A stretch of 64,000 bases of DNA from JBCDJI01 sp964351865 (GTDB lineage Bacteria > Verrucomicrobiota > Verrucomicrobiia > Methylacidiphilales > JBCBYL01): contig CAYGPJ010000022.1 of assembly GCA_964351865.1 (NCBI GenBank), positions 3,357 to 67,356 on the forward strand, in the 5' to 3' direction. The notes beneath the pieces are model-generated. The model did not search any database, was not told the DNA's origin, and was given only the letters and a program-made list of their open reading frames with translations. The position numbers and the translations under genes are program-made. Below, in pieces: positions 44,101-51,695 of the stretch (its first letter is position 1; each line of letters begins with the position of its first letter).

Positions 44101-44442
44101 AATGGATTCAGCCCCTTTTCGACCGGGAATGCTGGTCGCATAATTCTCGAACGTGCCGGGAATCTGCCATTCCGGGGTCTTGGAAAACGGCACAAAATGC
44201 GCTTCCGGACGGCGACAACCTGACATCCCCAAACCGGCCAGCGCCATCGACGCTCCCATCAACTGCAGAAAATTACGCCGTGAAACTCCGTCGCCCCAGA
44301 ATTCTGCGGCTCCCGCAGGAAATTCACGCTTCAGCCAATCCTGAAAACCTTCAGATTCGCTATACTCTCCGAGCGACTTCCAATAGACGCGTCCGCCCGC
44401 TTCATTTCGGACTGGTTCAGGATGATGGACAATGTTCTTCAC
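41137..44442 (-). CDS. actB: Alternative complex III subunit ActB (molybdopterin-family fold plus iron-sulfur domain)
   Basis: A 1101-residue periplasmic subunit. A twin-arginine-like SRRNFLQLMG (54-63) leads to a possible lipobox (LGMSGC, C76). Residues about 80-740 resemble a molybdopterin oxidoreductase that in ACIII is known to carry no Mo cofactor. The C-terminal third holds ferredoxin-type clusters: CVGCNACTIACQ, CQHCENAPCETVC, CIGTRYCANNCPY, CTFC and CQQACP. A His-rich tail ends the protein. It passes electrons from quinol to the hemes of ActA/ActE. Confidence 0.95.
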   Translation of the reverse strand: MKNIVHHPEPVRNEAGGRVYWKSLGEYSESEGFQDWLKREFPAGAAEFWGDGVSRRNFLQLMGASMALAGLGMSGCRRPEAHFVPFSKTPEWQIPGTFENYATSIPGRKGAESILATSFNGRPIKIEGNPDHGLAQGKTGTFAQASLLNMYDPDRSKSYVKRGEVLDRQAFLQDLAGWQQEWAANGGAGWAVLTSDLNSPTALRLKEQVQSQYPNMLWSTYEATYSGNDLKAAAKLFGANTRQRANLSKAKVILAIDSDFLSGQTGDISAIREFAAGRDVELPESEMNRLYAVEPRYTNTGGMADHRLRLPASYIAAFASQVAAQLGVGAAVDVPGLDQKWLKECVNDLKAHAGQAVVLVGDDQPVEVHELVAAINQALGAYGSTLEVIDWKQGRGIEISELAETVKSGAIKGLVILNGNPVYDAPADLDWAKLQEAVPTVVRFGYHMDETSALSQWHVPSVHYLEAWGDGVAADGSYCSQQPLIQPLFGGLSEIQLLAAMSGQEIVDGPDEVKKTFGLIAGTSSAKDWNVFVRDGFLKKDIAARATAPAAGGAAIKAPKALSIDHLEIVFVADQSVDDGRWANNGWMQEVPDPITKVTWDNAAQISPKTAADLGLTFKTVKGVETTELIEISVGGQSIEIPIIMVPGHPDNTLTLPLGYGRELPGKVAKGVGFNVYPLRASNQTYFVTGAAVKATGRMHEFAITQEHWSMEGRGIVRELPIDFFRQETAKGENPVKHLGMESHTPENKSFYTPPAFDYVNHHQWGMSIDLTTCVGCNACTIACQAENNIPIVGKDQVAKGREMHWIRIDRYYTGASKFKSDAGKEMIPNEPEMVTQPILCQHCENAPCETVCPVNATIHSEEGLNVMAYNRCIGTRYCANNCPYKVRRFNWFDYNQRQLDQLYISGRFKELGVMGAIKQPYGPKGTDDLLKMSKNPNVTVRMRGVIEKCTFCVQRLETAKIQHKSHGLRKDGQKIDAAQKKLPTDTVKVACQQACPADAIVFGDISDPASRVSKMRQRQQGYRVLEYLNTQPRITYQARLRNPNPKMPGAELVGMSLVNAKYHGAEHGAEHGNGHNAQDAHQSSESHDSQANEHSTGGSH

Positions 44443-44472
44443 AGTAAATGATTAATTCTTAGTTCTCTAGCT

Positions 44473-45129
44473 TTAGCGGTGGCAACCGGCACAGGTTTCG
44501 GGCGGATTGATCTTCCAGTCGGCAACGAGCGCTTCGCCCATTTCTTTCTGGCTGATTCCTTCATGCGCGGCCTGCCACTCCAGATCGTAAACTTTATCCA
44601 GCGGGCGAATGTATTTCTCTGGCTCGCGGTGACATTCCAGACAGAATCCCATGCTGTGGGATTTATCGTGACGCACTTCTTCCATTTCGTTGATCTGCCC
44701 ATGACACTCCACGCAACTCACGCCACTGTTCACGTGGATCTGGTGATTGAAATAGACGTAATCCGGCGCCTTGTGAATGCGCACCCATTTGACTGGCTCA
44801 CCGGTTTTCCAGCTCTCACGCACCGGTTCGAGCTTGTTGCTGTCACGTTTCACCTGAGTATGGCAGGTCATACAAACCTGGGTATTGGGAATATTAGAGT
44901 GTGCCGACTGATCCACTCCGAAGTGGCAGTAACGGCAATCCATGCCTAATTGCTGCACGTGAATCGAGTGATCAAACGCCACGGGCTGGGTCGGGGTGTA
45001 GCCCACACGTGTATATTTAGGAGTCGCATAATAGGTCACCCCCAACGTCACGGTGGAACCAATACATATGACGGCAACAATCAATTTGATCGGAACCCAG
45101 TTAGCCTGCTTTGGAAATAAATTTGCCAT
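44473..45129 (-). CDS. actA: Alternative complex III subunit ActA (pentaheme cytochrome c)
   Basis: A 218-residue protein with one N-terminal membrane anchor (LIVAVICIGSTVTLGVTYYA) and five CxxCH sites (CRYCH, CMTCH, CVECH, CLECH, CAGCH), the last at the extreme C-terminus. This is the expected ActA composition. It is the first gene of the 21-kb respiratory train; the untranslated region upstream (45130-45398) holds two possible hairpins. Confidence 0.95.
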   Translation of the reverse strand: MANLFPKQANWVPIKLIVAVICIGSTVTLGVTYYATPKYTRVGYTPTQPVAFDHSIHVQQLGMDCRYCHFGVDQSAHSNIPNTQVCMTCHTQVKRDSNKLEPVRESWKTGEPVKWVRIHKAPDYVYFNHQIHVNSGVSCVECHGQINEMEEVRHDKSHSMGFCLECHREPEKYIRPLDKVYDLEWQAAHEGISQKEMGEALVADWKINPPETCAGCHR

Positions 45130-45398
45130 TACCTAGTAAAATTTCTTAATTTCTACCTGAGAATATGGATCATGCAGACACATAGTGCCCCCTCAATCCT
45201 CTTGGTAGAGGGCAATGGAAATGCCACTTAACACCCATTCCGTCAATTGTTTAGTGGCATTTTTAATAGAAAAAGTTTGAGAACGAGTTGCAACAAATCA
45301 ATTCAAGGCTACACTCTTAGGTTTTATCAGGGTAAGATGCCCATTAGACAATTTTCTACCCACCATAAAGGTTGCTACTAAGCCCTCTAAAAGACACC
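45130..45398 (-). promoter_or_regulatory. Upstream region of the actA operon with inverted repeats
   Basis: No gene is seen in these 269 bp. A 10-bp perfect inverted repeat AAATGCCACT/AGTGGCATTT lies at 45219-45228 and 45253-45262, and an imperfect one (TGCCCCCTC/GAGGGCA) at about 45187-45214. On the minus strand TTGCAA with a TA-rich -10 lies just upstream of the first repeat. These could be the operon promoter and an operator or leader hairpin. Read on the plus strand the first repeat ends in TTTTT and could also be a terminator. Confidence 0.35.
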
Positions 45399-46244
45399 CT
45401 AAAAATCAGCATCTTCACTGATGGATGCTGATTCCGGCAGATGAATCACGGTCGGCCCGTCGGTGGAGGACGCCTCTTTCTCGACCGGGATGTTAATAGG
45501 TTGGCCGATTTCAAAACCAACACTTTGCGCCTTAAATTTACCCACCATCAGATCCAACACATATTTCTCTCCCAGCGCCGTGCGACGGGAAGCCATCAGC
45601 TCGACCTCCAACACCCCATTCGCATAGGTAAAAGGCAATTTTCCCTGCTTGCCACGGTATTTAGGGGGCTGATCGGCTTTGCGCACCCGCACATCATCGA
45701 TCGCCTCCAGATGCTTTCCTTGTAGCTGCACCTTTTTAGCGACTCCATCCGGTGCGACCATCAGCGGGGCAGGAAACGTTCGCAACACCTGCGGGGCCTG
45801 GTCCGCAGAGACTACAATTTGACTGGTATTCGCCTCCCGCACCACCTCCCGAATATCCTGATTCGAGGCTGGCGGTCGACCGGTCTGCTTAGCCTTACCG
45901 AGATCCACTACCCGGATTTTGAGCGGTAAGCGTGTTCCATTTGCGGTAACTTGATAATCAATCTTTCTGGGCGCATCCTCCCGCGCCTGAATCACTAAGG
46001 TCATCTGTCCCGCCGCCTTTCCCCCGCCGCGCGCCAACAGATACGAAGTCCGCTTACCATCAGCCAGCACCTCAAAAGATGAAATCGTCTCAGCCCCCAC
46101 ACCCCGCACCAGCACCTGCGAAGCACCTCCTCCCGCTTCCACATCCACCACCTCAGGCACCACTTCATAAGCGGCCAGCGATGAACCCATCAGCAAAAGT
46201 GCCACAGCGACCATCACCGCGTTTCGGATTTTTCGCATACCCAT
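45399..46244 (-). CDS. Secreted protein of unknown function, IPT/TIG-like
   Basis: A 281-residue protein with a signal peptide (MVAVALLLMGSSLAAY). The mature part begins EVVPEVVDVEAGGGASQVLV and contains repeated beta-rich stretches such as VQLQGKHLEAIDDVRVRK and LPLKIRVVDLG, in the style of IPT/TIG domains (Ig-like folds in surface proteins). Unrecognised beyond that. It is divergent from the MBL-fold gene and upstream of actA on the same strand; no functional link to respiration is evident. Confidence 0.6.
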   Translation of the reverse strand: MGMRKIRNAVMVAVALLLMGSSLAAYEVVPEVVDVEAGGGASQVLVRGVGAETISSFEVLADGKRTSYLLARGGGKAAGQMTLVIQAREDAPRKIDYQVTANGTRLPLKIRVVDLGKAKQTGRPPASNQDIREVVREANTSQIVVSADQAPQVLRTFPAPLMVAPDGVAKKVQLQGKHLEAIDDVRVRKADQPPKYRGKQGKLPFTYANGVLEVELMASRRTALGEKYVLDLMVGKFKAQSVGFEIGQPINIPVEKEASSTDGPTVIHLPESASISEDADF

Positions 46245-46250
46245 TCAGGA

Positions 46251-46278
46251 AGTATAAAAACTCCCCATTAAATTCCAA
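46251..46278 (-). promoter_or_regulatory. Probable leaderless promoter of the IPT-like gene
   Basis: Minus strand: TTGGAA (46273-46278), 16-nt spacer, TATACT (46251-46256), 6 nt to ATG 46244. The best example of this promoter geometry in the window. Confidence 0.6.
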
Positions 46279-46285
46279 AGCAATT

Positions 46286-46333
46286 CGTAGGGGACGGAGT
46301 AATTAGGCATGCCTAATTACTCCGTCCCCTACG
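46286..46333. repeat. GGGACGGAG-type palindrome, copy 6
   Basis: 48 bp, 23-bp arms with a 2-nt centre, between the two divergent promoters. Base CGTAGGGGACGGAG, interior TAATTAGGC. The only copy that also begins with GTAG. Confidence 0.88.
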
Positions 46334-46344
46334 GTGGTCTAGCC

Positions 46345-46372
46345 TTGCTCCTCTGGATGGTGCCGTTACCCT
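46345..46372 (+). promoter_or_regulatory. Probable leaderless promoter of the MBL-fold gene
   Basis: TTGCTC (46345-46350), 16-nt spacer, TACCCT (46367-46372), 7 nt to ATG 46380. Confidence 0.45.
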
Positions 46373-46379
46373 CTACACT

Positions 46380-47198
46380 ATGTCGCTACCACTCGAAGAC
46401 TTTTACGAAGACATCATTGGCAAAGCTCAACGCGGACTCGGGCTTTCCGATGCCGCACTCATCGCCCAAACCGGACTGACCGCCCAGCAACTGCAAGCCG
46501 CACAGGATGGCCAGCTCGATGCAGCCGTAGCTCGCAAGCTGGCGGCCGCATTAAATCTCGGCGCTGAGGCTCTCATCGCCTGCGGGCAAAACGCATGGCA
46601 TCCCTCCATCACTTCCTTACCGAATAATTTCTGGCAACTCACCACTGACTATAAAGGCGTCATGACGGTCAATGCCTACGTCGTCGCCAATCCCGAGACC
46701 AGGGACGCCCTCATTTTTGATTCGGGCGCCGATGCCCAACCCATTCTGGATGCGTTGCAGCAGCACCACCTGTGCGCGACTGCTATCCTGATCACTCACA
46801 GCCATGGCGACCACATCATCGAAGTCCCCACCTTGAAAAAAGAACTGGCAGTGCCCGTGTTTGCAGTGGAAGGTGGTGCTGATTGCGATCGCTGCTTCAG
46901 TTGGGGTGATACGCTATCGCTAGCCGGATTTGAGCTGGAATGCCGTCGCACCAGCGGCCATGCGGCGGACGGCACCACTTTTGTCTTTTCGCTGGCCCTG
47001 CAAGCCATCGCCGTCACCGGTGATGCTCTATTTGCAGGATCGATGGGTGGCGCCAACGATCATTGGCAGGAAGCCTTGGATGATACTCGTAATCATATCC
47101 TCACGCTACCGGATAACACCCTGCTCTGCCCGGGACATGGTCCCGTCACGACCGTGGCACTCGAAAAAAAGCATAATCCGTTTTTTAGCTCATGCTGA
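46380..47198 (+). CDS. Metallo-beta-lactamase-fold hydrolase with N-terminal helical (HTH-like) domain
   Basis: A 272-residue protein. The C-terminal 200 residues form a glyoxalase II-like MBL domain with the metal motif H140-S-H-G-D-H145, later His in RTSGHAADGTT, Asp in VTGDALFAGSMGG and His in LLCPGHGPVTTV. The first about 65 residues (KAQRGLGLSDAALIAQTGLT; AQQLQAAQDGQLDAAVARKL) look like a XRE-type helix-turn-helix, an unusual partner for this fold. The likely substrate is a thioester or similar small molecule. Confidence 0.8.
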   Translation: MSLPLEDFYEDIIGKAQRGLGLSDAALIAQTGLTAQQLQAAQDGQLDAAVARKLAAALNLGAEALIACGQNAWHPSITSLPNNFWQLTTDYKGVMTVNAYVVANPETRDALIFDSGADAQPILDALQQHHLCATAILITHSHGDHIIEVPTLKKELAVPVFAVEGGADCDRCFSWGDTLSLAGFELECRRTSGHAADGTTFVFSLALQAIAVTGDALFAGSMGGANDHWQEALDDTRNHILTLPDNTLLCPGHGPVTTVALEKKHNPFFSSC

Positions 47199-47224
47199 TA
47201 AAAATTAAATCCAGTATTGAGACA

Positions 47225-47252
47225 TTGTATTCGAAATAGAAATGCTTAGATT
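47225..47252 (+). promoter_or_regulatory. Probable leaderless promoter of the GAF-HlyD/M50-HlyD operon
   Basis: TTGTAT (47225-47230), 16-nt spacer, TAGATT (47247-47252), 6 nt to ATG 47259. Confidence 0.55.
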
Positions 47253-47258
47253 AGCTTT

Positions 47259-47585
47259 ATGAGCAAAACTGAAACACCGGATAACACCTCCAAACAGAAG
47301 CTTAAAATAAAGTACGAAGAAACCAGTGCTCACTATGCCAATCAGTTCCTCGTCAACACGACTAATGAAGAACTCTTTTTAGATCTTTCCTCAGGCAGCA
47401 TTACGGATCCCAATACGGGCGAAGCTATCGTTCCGATTCACTCTCGAATCGCCATGAGCTACAGCGGGGCTCGTCGCCTGGCTAATATTCTGACCCAGGC
47501 GGTTCAACGCCATGAAGCCACCCAGGCTTCATCGAGTAAACCCGCAGCAACGGACGCTTCGGCCCGGCTACCTAAAGTGGATTAA
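47259..47585 (+). CDS. DUF3467-type protein
   Basis: A 108-residue protein. The core YANQFLVNTTNEELFLDLSS, then IHSRIAMSYSGARRLANILT matches DUF3467, a small beta-rich family of unknown function. It is first in an operon with two membrane-fusion-type proteins (15 bp to the next start), so it may be a cytoplasmic factor of the export system. Confidence 0.7.
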   Translation: MSKTETPDNTSKQKLKIKYEETSAHYANQFLVNTTNEELFLDLSSGSITDPNTGEAIVPIHSRIAMSYSGARRLANILTQAVQRHEATQASSSKPAATDASARLPKVD

Positions 47586-47600
47586 CCACGCTTACGTCCG

Positions 47601-49469
47601 ATGAGTGAATCTGCAGCAAGTCAGGATAAATCCGCACCCGCATTCGATGCCAAACAGGTCTATGCCGATCTGACACGATTAGCTGAAACCTCCTCAGCCG
47701 AAACTTCTTCCGACCGGGCTTTATTGGCCTATCTCCTGGCCATGACGAACGGCCAGGCTGCTTTCAGATTTAAACGAGGCGCAAAAGAAAACCACATCAC
47801 TTGCCAGGAACAGCTCTTCAATCCCGCCTTTGAAAGTGAAGCGGCTGCTTTCCTCAAAGCCATCGAAGAAGAATGGCATCACCATTGCGACCAACTCAGC
47901 GCGTTTATCATTTCCGAAAACATTAACGGGACCGCATTTAAAATTTTAGTCAGCCCGATCCAGCGATCTCGTCAGGTCGAAGGTTTTATTGCTATCGCAC
48001 TGATCGCCTCACGTGAAGAAGACCTCTCACCTTTCCTGTTGATCCTCCAAACGGCGACAGGATTCTTAAACTACTCGAAAATGGTCCAGGATGATCCAGA
48101 CGAAAATCGCTGGGCGCTGGACAAAACCTCCCAACTGGTGGAACTCACCGAGAACGTTTCCGGTTTTATTGATTTTGATGAAGCCTGCCTGCATCTGGCT
48201 AATGAACTGGAGGCATATTTTTCCTGTTATCGCGTTGCCATCGGACTCAAAAAATTAAATACCATTCAGCCCATAGCCGTCTCTAACATTTTAGACTTTG
48301 ATCCTAAAAGCACCTCCAGTATCGCCCTTCAGGCTGCGATGCGCGAAGCTGAGAAAAAGGCAGCTGAAGTTCAACTGCCTTTCAACGCATCAGGTGAAAA
48401 AGCGGATGCCATCGAAGTGGCCGCCCACCAGGAGCTCCAACGCATCCTCAACCTGAGCGCGGTGCATTCTGTGCCCTTATCCGGTCGCGACGGAAAATTA
48501 TTCGGCGTCCTGACCTTCATGTGGGACGAAAAGAACCCACGCCCGGAGCGGCATGAGCGCCTGATCGATGCTTCTGTGCCAGCACTTACCGGCATCATAC
48601 AACTGCTCTATCGTTCACGCTCCAACCTGTTCCAGAAATACATCACACGCCACTGGAACAAATGGAGTGAACGTAAGCGTCAGATTATTTTATATGCGAC
48701 GGCAGCGCTACTGATTCTCTTATTCCTGCCCTCTTTCCCTTACCGGATTGATACGCGCTGCACGTTAGAACCGGTCAGCCAGCGTATGATTGCGGCTCCG
48801 TTTAATTGCATCCTAGAGCGTGCTCTGGTGGAACCCGGACAGACCGTCAACAAAGGGGATATTCTGGCACGGCTCGATGGAAAGGAACTACGGGCTCAAC
48901 TCGCTGAGCTCATTTCAAGGAGAGATCGGGCTGCCAAGCAGGCAGATCAGGCCATGGCAGCTGATGATGTTCCCTCGTTTCAGGTCGCCCAACTGGAAAT
49001 GGAGAGCTTAAACTACGAAATCGAGATTCTGAGCGAACGCACCCGGCAACTCGAAATACGCTCGCCCATCAGCGGAACAGTTATTGCCGGAGATTTAGAA
49101 CGAGCCGAAGGTGTTCCATTAGACAAAGGGCAGGTCATGTTTGAAATCGGCCCATTGGGCGAAGTCGTGGCCGAATGTGCTATTCCGGAAAATGACATCG
49201 CTCATGTGCGCGAGCAGATGCCGGTCCGTATTAAGATCAACGCTTATGCGGGAGACTCATGGACCTCGCAGGTTCACAACTTGACCCCACGGTCCGAGAC
49301 CCGCAATAACCGTAACGTGTTCATTGCCGAGGCCTATATCGATAACAAGGATTTAAGGCTAAAACCCGGAATGCAAGGTAAGGCGTATATCGAAGGTGAA
49401 GGCAAGTCGCTGGCATGGATCCTTTTCCGGAAACTCTGGGAATTTATCCAGATCCGACTGCTGTGGTAA
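47601..49469 (+). CDS. GAF-domain / HlyD-type membrane fusion protein
   Basis: A 622-residue fusion. The first about 355 residues are cytoplasmic and look like tandem GAF-type sensor domains (WALDKTSQLVELTENVSGFI; HSVPLSGRDGKLFGVLTFMW). A single helix (IILYATAALLILLFLPSF, about 364-381) follows, then a periplasmic adaptor: lipoyl halves around ERALVEPGQTVNKGDILARL and RSPISGTVIAGDLERAEG, a short coiled coil between them, and a beta-barrel (PVRIKINAYAG, LRLKPGMQGKAYIEG). A sensor domain joined to an adaptor suggests export gated by a cytoplasmic signal. Confidence 0.8.
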   Translation: MSESAASQDKSAPAFDAKQVYADLTRLAETSSAETSSDRALLAYLLAMTNGQAAFRFKRGAKENHITCQEQLFNPAFESEAAAFLKAIEEEWHHHCDQLSAFIISENINGTAFKILVSPIQRSRQVEGFIAIALIASREEDLSPFLLILQTATGFLNYSKMVQDDPDENRWALDKTSQLVELTENVSGFIDFDEACLHLANELEAYFSCYRVAIGLKKLNTIQPIAVSNILDFDPKSTSSIALQAAMREAEKKAAEVQLPFNASGEKADAIEVAAHQELQRILNLSAVHSVPLSGRDGKLFGVLTFMWDEKNPRPERHERLIDASVPALTGIIQLLYRSRSNLFQKYITRHWNKWSERKRQIILYATAALLILLFLPSFPYRIDTRCTLEPVSQRMIAAPFNCILERALVEPGQTVNKGDILARLDGKELRAQLAELISRRDRAAKQADQAMAADDVPSFQVAQLEMESLNYEIEILSERTRQLEIRSPISGTVIAGDLERAEGVPLDKGQVMFEIGPLGEVVAECAIPENDIAHVREQMPVRIKINAYAGDSWTSQVHNLTPRSETRNNRNVFIAEAYIDNKDLRLKPGMQGKAYIEGEGKSLAWILFRKLWEFIQIRLLW

Positions 49470-49487
49470 CCTGCAGTTTATATCACC

Positions 49488-51695
49488 ATGAAACCTGCTG
49501 ATTCAGACAAGCGTGATTTTGCAGTGCGGGAGCTCGAAGCCTCCCGACCCTGCTTACGCGATGACCTGAGCTTCGCCATTCAGGAATTTCGCGGCGAACG
49601 TTGCTGCGTGATCGAAGATCCCGCGGCCGGAAAATTTTATCGAGTGGGACTCCGTGAATACCATTTCATCAAAAAACTGGACGGCAATACAACGGTCGGG
49701 CAAGCGCAGTCTCAGATGTCCGAAAGTGCAGATGACTCTGCCTTAACGGAGACAGAAGTGATCTCGGTCTTACGTTGGTTACTGGAAACGGGATTAGCTG
49801 CTACCGATGAATCTACCCGGGCTGATCTCATGTTCAGTAAGGTTGAGAAGAAGCGGGATATGCAGCTGAAGTCTTACTCTAACTTACTCTTTTTCAAGCA
49901 GTCCTTATTCAACCCGGACCGACTCATGGGTCTACTGGAAAAAGCCTTCGGGTTTTGGGCAGGTAAAGCAGGTTGGGCCGCCTGGGGAGTATTAATGCTG
50001 GTTGGAGTCACGCTGATCGGCTGGCACTGGGAGCGATTTATCGGTGATGCAGAAGGAGTGCTGGCTTCTGATAATTGGCTGTGGCTGGCCCTATCCTGGA
50101 TTTTTTTAAAAATGATTCACGAATGCTGGCATGGGGTTGTCTGTAAGCGCTATGGCGGACGGGTGCCGGATGCAGGCGTGTTATTTGTTTTATTCACCCC
50201 CATGGGATACGTGGATGCCACCTCCAGCTGGCGCTTTGCCAGTAAATGGCAGCGCATTCATGTCAGTGCGGCAGGCATGTTTATTGAGATGGCGATTGCT
50301 GCCATTGCGGTGATTGTCTGGAGTCAGGACCAACCCGGTATCATGCAAACCATCGCCTACAACGTGATCATTATGGCTTCTTTCGTCACGCTGCTGTTCA
50401 ATATCAATCCCCTGCTCAAATTCGATGGTTATTATATTTTGGCGGATGCGATGGAAATCCCCAACTTGTACCAACGTGGACAAAAAGCGCTTAAGGATGC
50501 CGCCCGGCGTTACCTCATCGGTATCTCCCATGTGCCGGATATTCAATGGAAGGATCGTGAAGAAGTTTTCATTCTGATCTATGGTATCGCAGCCTTCATT
50601 TGGCGTATCCTGATTATGGTTTCCATCCTGACGGCCGCCTCATTCCTATTCGGTGGTGGGGGTATTGTTTTAGCCATTATCTCGTTATTGATGATGGTAA
50701 TACCCGCTGCGATCAAACTGATTCGCTATCTGCGGGAAGGGTCCCCCGGTGAACGTCCAGATCCCAAAGCGTATGGATTACGGATTGGCATCATCACGGC
50801 AGCGCTGCTTTTACTGGTGCTCTTTCCCTTTCGCCCGACGCTGACCGCCCCGGGTGTCAGTGATTTCGGTGATGCCTCCACGCTACGGGTCGAGTGTCCG
50901 GGCTTCGTCCGGAAAATCCACGTCACCCCGGGCAGTAAAGTTCGAGCAGGAGATCTGATTCTGACTCTTGAAAATCAGGATGAGCGAGCGAAGCTGAGGC
51001 GCTTGCGTATGCAACTCAAGCAAGCTCAGATCAAAGCGCGTTATTACCAGACCGAAGGTCAGATGACCGCAGCTCAAATTGAAACCCAGAAACTGACAGG
51101 CCTGCAGCAACAACTCAGAGAACAGGCATCCTATGTCCGGACGCTGGAAATACGGGCAGAAGCTTCCGGCCGGATCATTGCGCGCGACCTCAGGAACCTT
51201 CCAGACACCTTCTTGCGTCCAGGCTTTGAAGTCGCCACCATTGCCAAGCGCCAACTGCGTGAAGTTAAAATCGCGATTCCCCAGGCTGACATCGACCTGT
51301 ACCGCCTGCATCAGGAACACCCGGTCTGGGTTAAAATTATTGGTCGCCCCGGAAAATTTTACGGGATCATGCAACCCCCTGAACCACAGGCTACACGGGA
51401 ACTGCCGCACATGGCGTTAGGTGGTGTCACCGGAGGCCCCCTGCCGGTTCAACCCCGTTCCACCCAAACTCAGGCCTCTGATAATGAGACCGACCGCTAT
51501 GAATTAATTGAGCCTCATTTCATAACCAAAATTAGTTTAAAAGAACGCTTGGAAGAAAACCTGGCATCTGGAGAAATGGCTCAGGTGAAGTTCACCTCAC
51601 GCCAAAGCAGACCCCTCTGGAAATGGTTCTATCAGAAAATCGGGAACTATATGAATACACTGACCCGCACTGCGGAAGCTCAGGCAACGGGATAG
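49488..51695 (+). CDS. PqqD-like / M50 zinc metalloprotease / HlyD fusion membrane protein
   Basis: A 735-residue protein. Residues about 25-110 form a PqqD-like winged-helix region. A polytopic M50-type core follows with H211-E-C-W-H215 in a membrane helix and the third ligand D313 in LLKFDGYYILADAMEIPN, so the zinc site looks complete. After further helices comes a periplasmic HlyD part with lipoyl halves (VRKIHVTPGSKVRAGDLILT; IRAEASGRIIARDLRNL) and a coiled coil between. The gene lies 18 bp after the GAF-HlyD gene and its stop directly abuts that of the convergent HlyD gene. Proteolysis or channel function is not decided by sequence. Confidence 0.82.
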   Translation: MKPADSDKRDFAVRELEASRPCLRDDLSFAIQEFRGERCCVIEDPAAGKFYRVGLREYHFIKKLDGNTTVGQAQSQMSESADDSALTETEVISVLRWLLETGLAATDESTRADLMFSKVEKKRDMQLKSYSNLLFFKQSLFNPDRLMGLLEKAFGFWAGKAGWAAWGVLMLVGVTLIGWHWERFIGDAEGVLASDNWLWLALSWIFLKMIHECWHGVVCKRYGGRVPDAGVLFVLFTPMGYVDATSSWRFASKWQRIHVSAAGMFIEMAIAAIAVIVWSQDQPGIMQTIAYNVIIMASFVTLLFNINPLLKFDGYYILADAMEIPNLYQRGQKALKDAARRYLIGISHVPDIQWKDREEVFILIYGIAAFIWRILIMVSILTAASFLFGGGGIVLAIISLLMMVIPAAIKLIRYLREGSPGERPDPKAYGLRIGIITAALLLLVLFPFRPTLTAPGVSDFGDASTLRVECPGFVRKIHVTPGSKVRAGDLILTLENQDERAKLRRLRMQLKQAQIKARYYQTEGQMTAAQIETQKLTGLQQQLREQASYVRTLEIRAEASGRIIARDLRNLPDTFLRPGFEVATIAKRQLREVKIAIPQADIDLYRLHQEHPVWVKIIGRPGKFYGIMQPPEPQATRELPHMALGGVTGGPLPVQPRSTQTQASDNETDRYELIEPHFITKISLKERLEENLASGEMAQVKFTSRQSRPLWKWFYQKIGNYMNTLTRTAEAQATG

